A stretch of 64,000 nucleotides of DNA from the NCBI RefSeq assembly GCF_000972845.2, contig NC_040016.1, positions 4,236,701-4,300,700 of the forward strand, given 5' to 3'. Numbering within the stretch: the stretch's first letter is position 1; each line of letters starts with the position of its first letter. The position numbers were made by a program, and so were the translations under genes. This stretch comes from Larimichthys crocea. Taxonomy: Eukaryota > Chordata > Actinopteri > Sciaenidae. Positions 63,561-64,000 of this stretch are shown here, piece by piece. The notes under the pieces were generated by a model, which saw only the letters and a program-made list of their open reading frames with translations, did not search any database and was not told where the DNA came from.

Positions 63561-64000
63561 GTGAGCATCTGACTGTCAAAACCTTGAAATGAACAGTGAA
63601 TTTATTGATAACTATCACAAGACTCCTGATGTTCAACATGACTCTACATGGCCTAGATCACAGGTTTTCAAAGTCTGTGAGACAGACAAATCTTGAAAAA
63701 AGGCACACTCTTACCTTCTCCTTTGACTTGCTTAGTTTAGCTCAATTTTCTGGATGCCTATGGGATCGTGGTTAAATGTTATTTGATCCCGTAGACAATA
63801 ATTGAGACACGATAGCCTAATATTACTGTTTGACATAACTTCATACTTCACCAAATACATAAAATAGGTATGTCCTAAGGCATTTATTTAGTTTCTGACT
63901 CTGAAAAAGTTGGGAAAATGTTAGAATTCTCCCAAACTACTTGATCTATGAACTCTATAATCTCTTTGGCCTAATCACACACGTAGGCTATTCTGCTCCT

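Noticed and set aside
1..64000. CRISPR arrays, operons, phage or bacterial mobile systems
   Set aside because: The window is intron-rich vertebrate DNA; direct repeats present are microsatellites, SINEs, MITEs and two 44-bp duplications.
43356..64000. Retroviral or endogenous viral sequence
   Set aside because: No gag, pol or env-like reading frames, LTR pairs or reverse-transcriptase motifs were seen in any frame track.

Overview
This window is vertebrate nuclear DNA, almost certainly from a ray-finned (probably percomorph) fish. The genes are intron-rich with GT-AG junctions. Their translations follow human EOGT, TMF1, UBA3 and FGD5 closely. Short tRNA-derived SINEs, TIR elements and many long (CA)n/(GT)n tracts fit a teleost. 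The orthology calls compare visible translations with family sequences I know; no database search was run.

Layout. Positions 1-2720, minus strand: 5' part of eogt (ER O-GlcNAc transferase for EGF repeats), running off the left edge. Positions about 2990-13330, minus: complete tmf1 (Golgi coiled-coil protein), 17 coding exons that join in frame to 1161 codons, with a tRNA-Arg(ACG) gene on the same strand in an intron. Positions about 13830-18680, minus: uba3 (catalytic E1 subunit of the NEDD8 pathway), 18 coding exons; exon 6 carries an exact 44-bp tandem duplication that breaks the frame. This EOGT-TMF1-UBA3 order and strand match human 3p14. Positions 18700-38400: about 20 kb with no recognisable gene, only microsatellites and decayed transposons. 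Positions about 38450-64000, plus: fgd5 (endothelial Cdc42 exchange factor), with a very large 5' exon, a complete DH domain and the start of the first PH domain; FYVE and PH2 lie beyond the right edge.

The four genes do not form one pathway. They are a syntenic block; the human orthologues all lie on chromosome 3, with FGD5 at 3p25 away from the other three. Exon coordinates were set by hand from splice sites and checked by phase arithmetic: every junction is phase-consistent, except that uba3 exon 6 works only if one 44-bp copy is discounted.

Most worth a second look: (1) the frame-breaking 44-bp duplication in uba3 and a second, unrelated 44-bp exact duplication in an eogt intron, together suggesting an assembly join artefact; (2) a (TG)19 tract filling the polypyrimidine position of an fgd5 DH-exon acceptor, with a complementary (AC)31 tract about 1.2 kb downstream; (3) two near-perfect RNA-hairpin candidates in an fgd5 intron; (4) the intronic tRNA. 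I found no convincing wholly new biological system.
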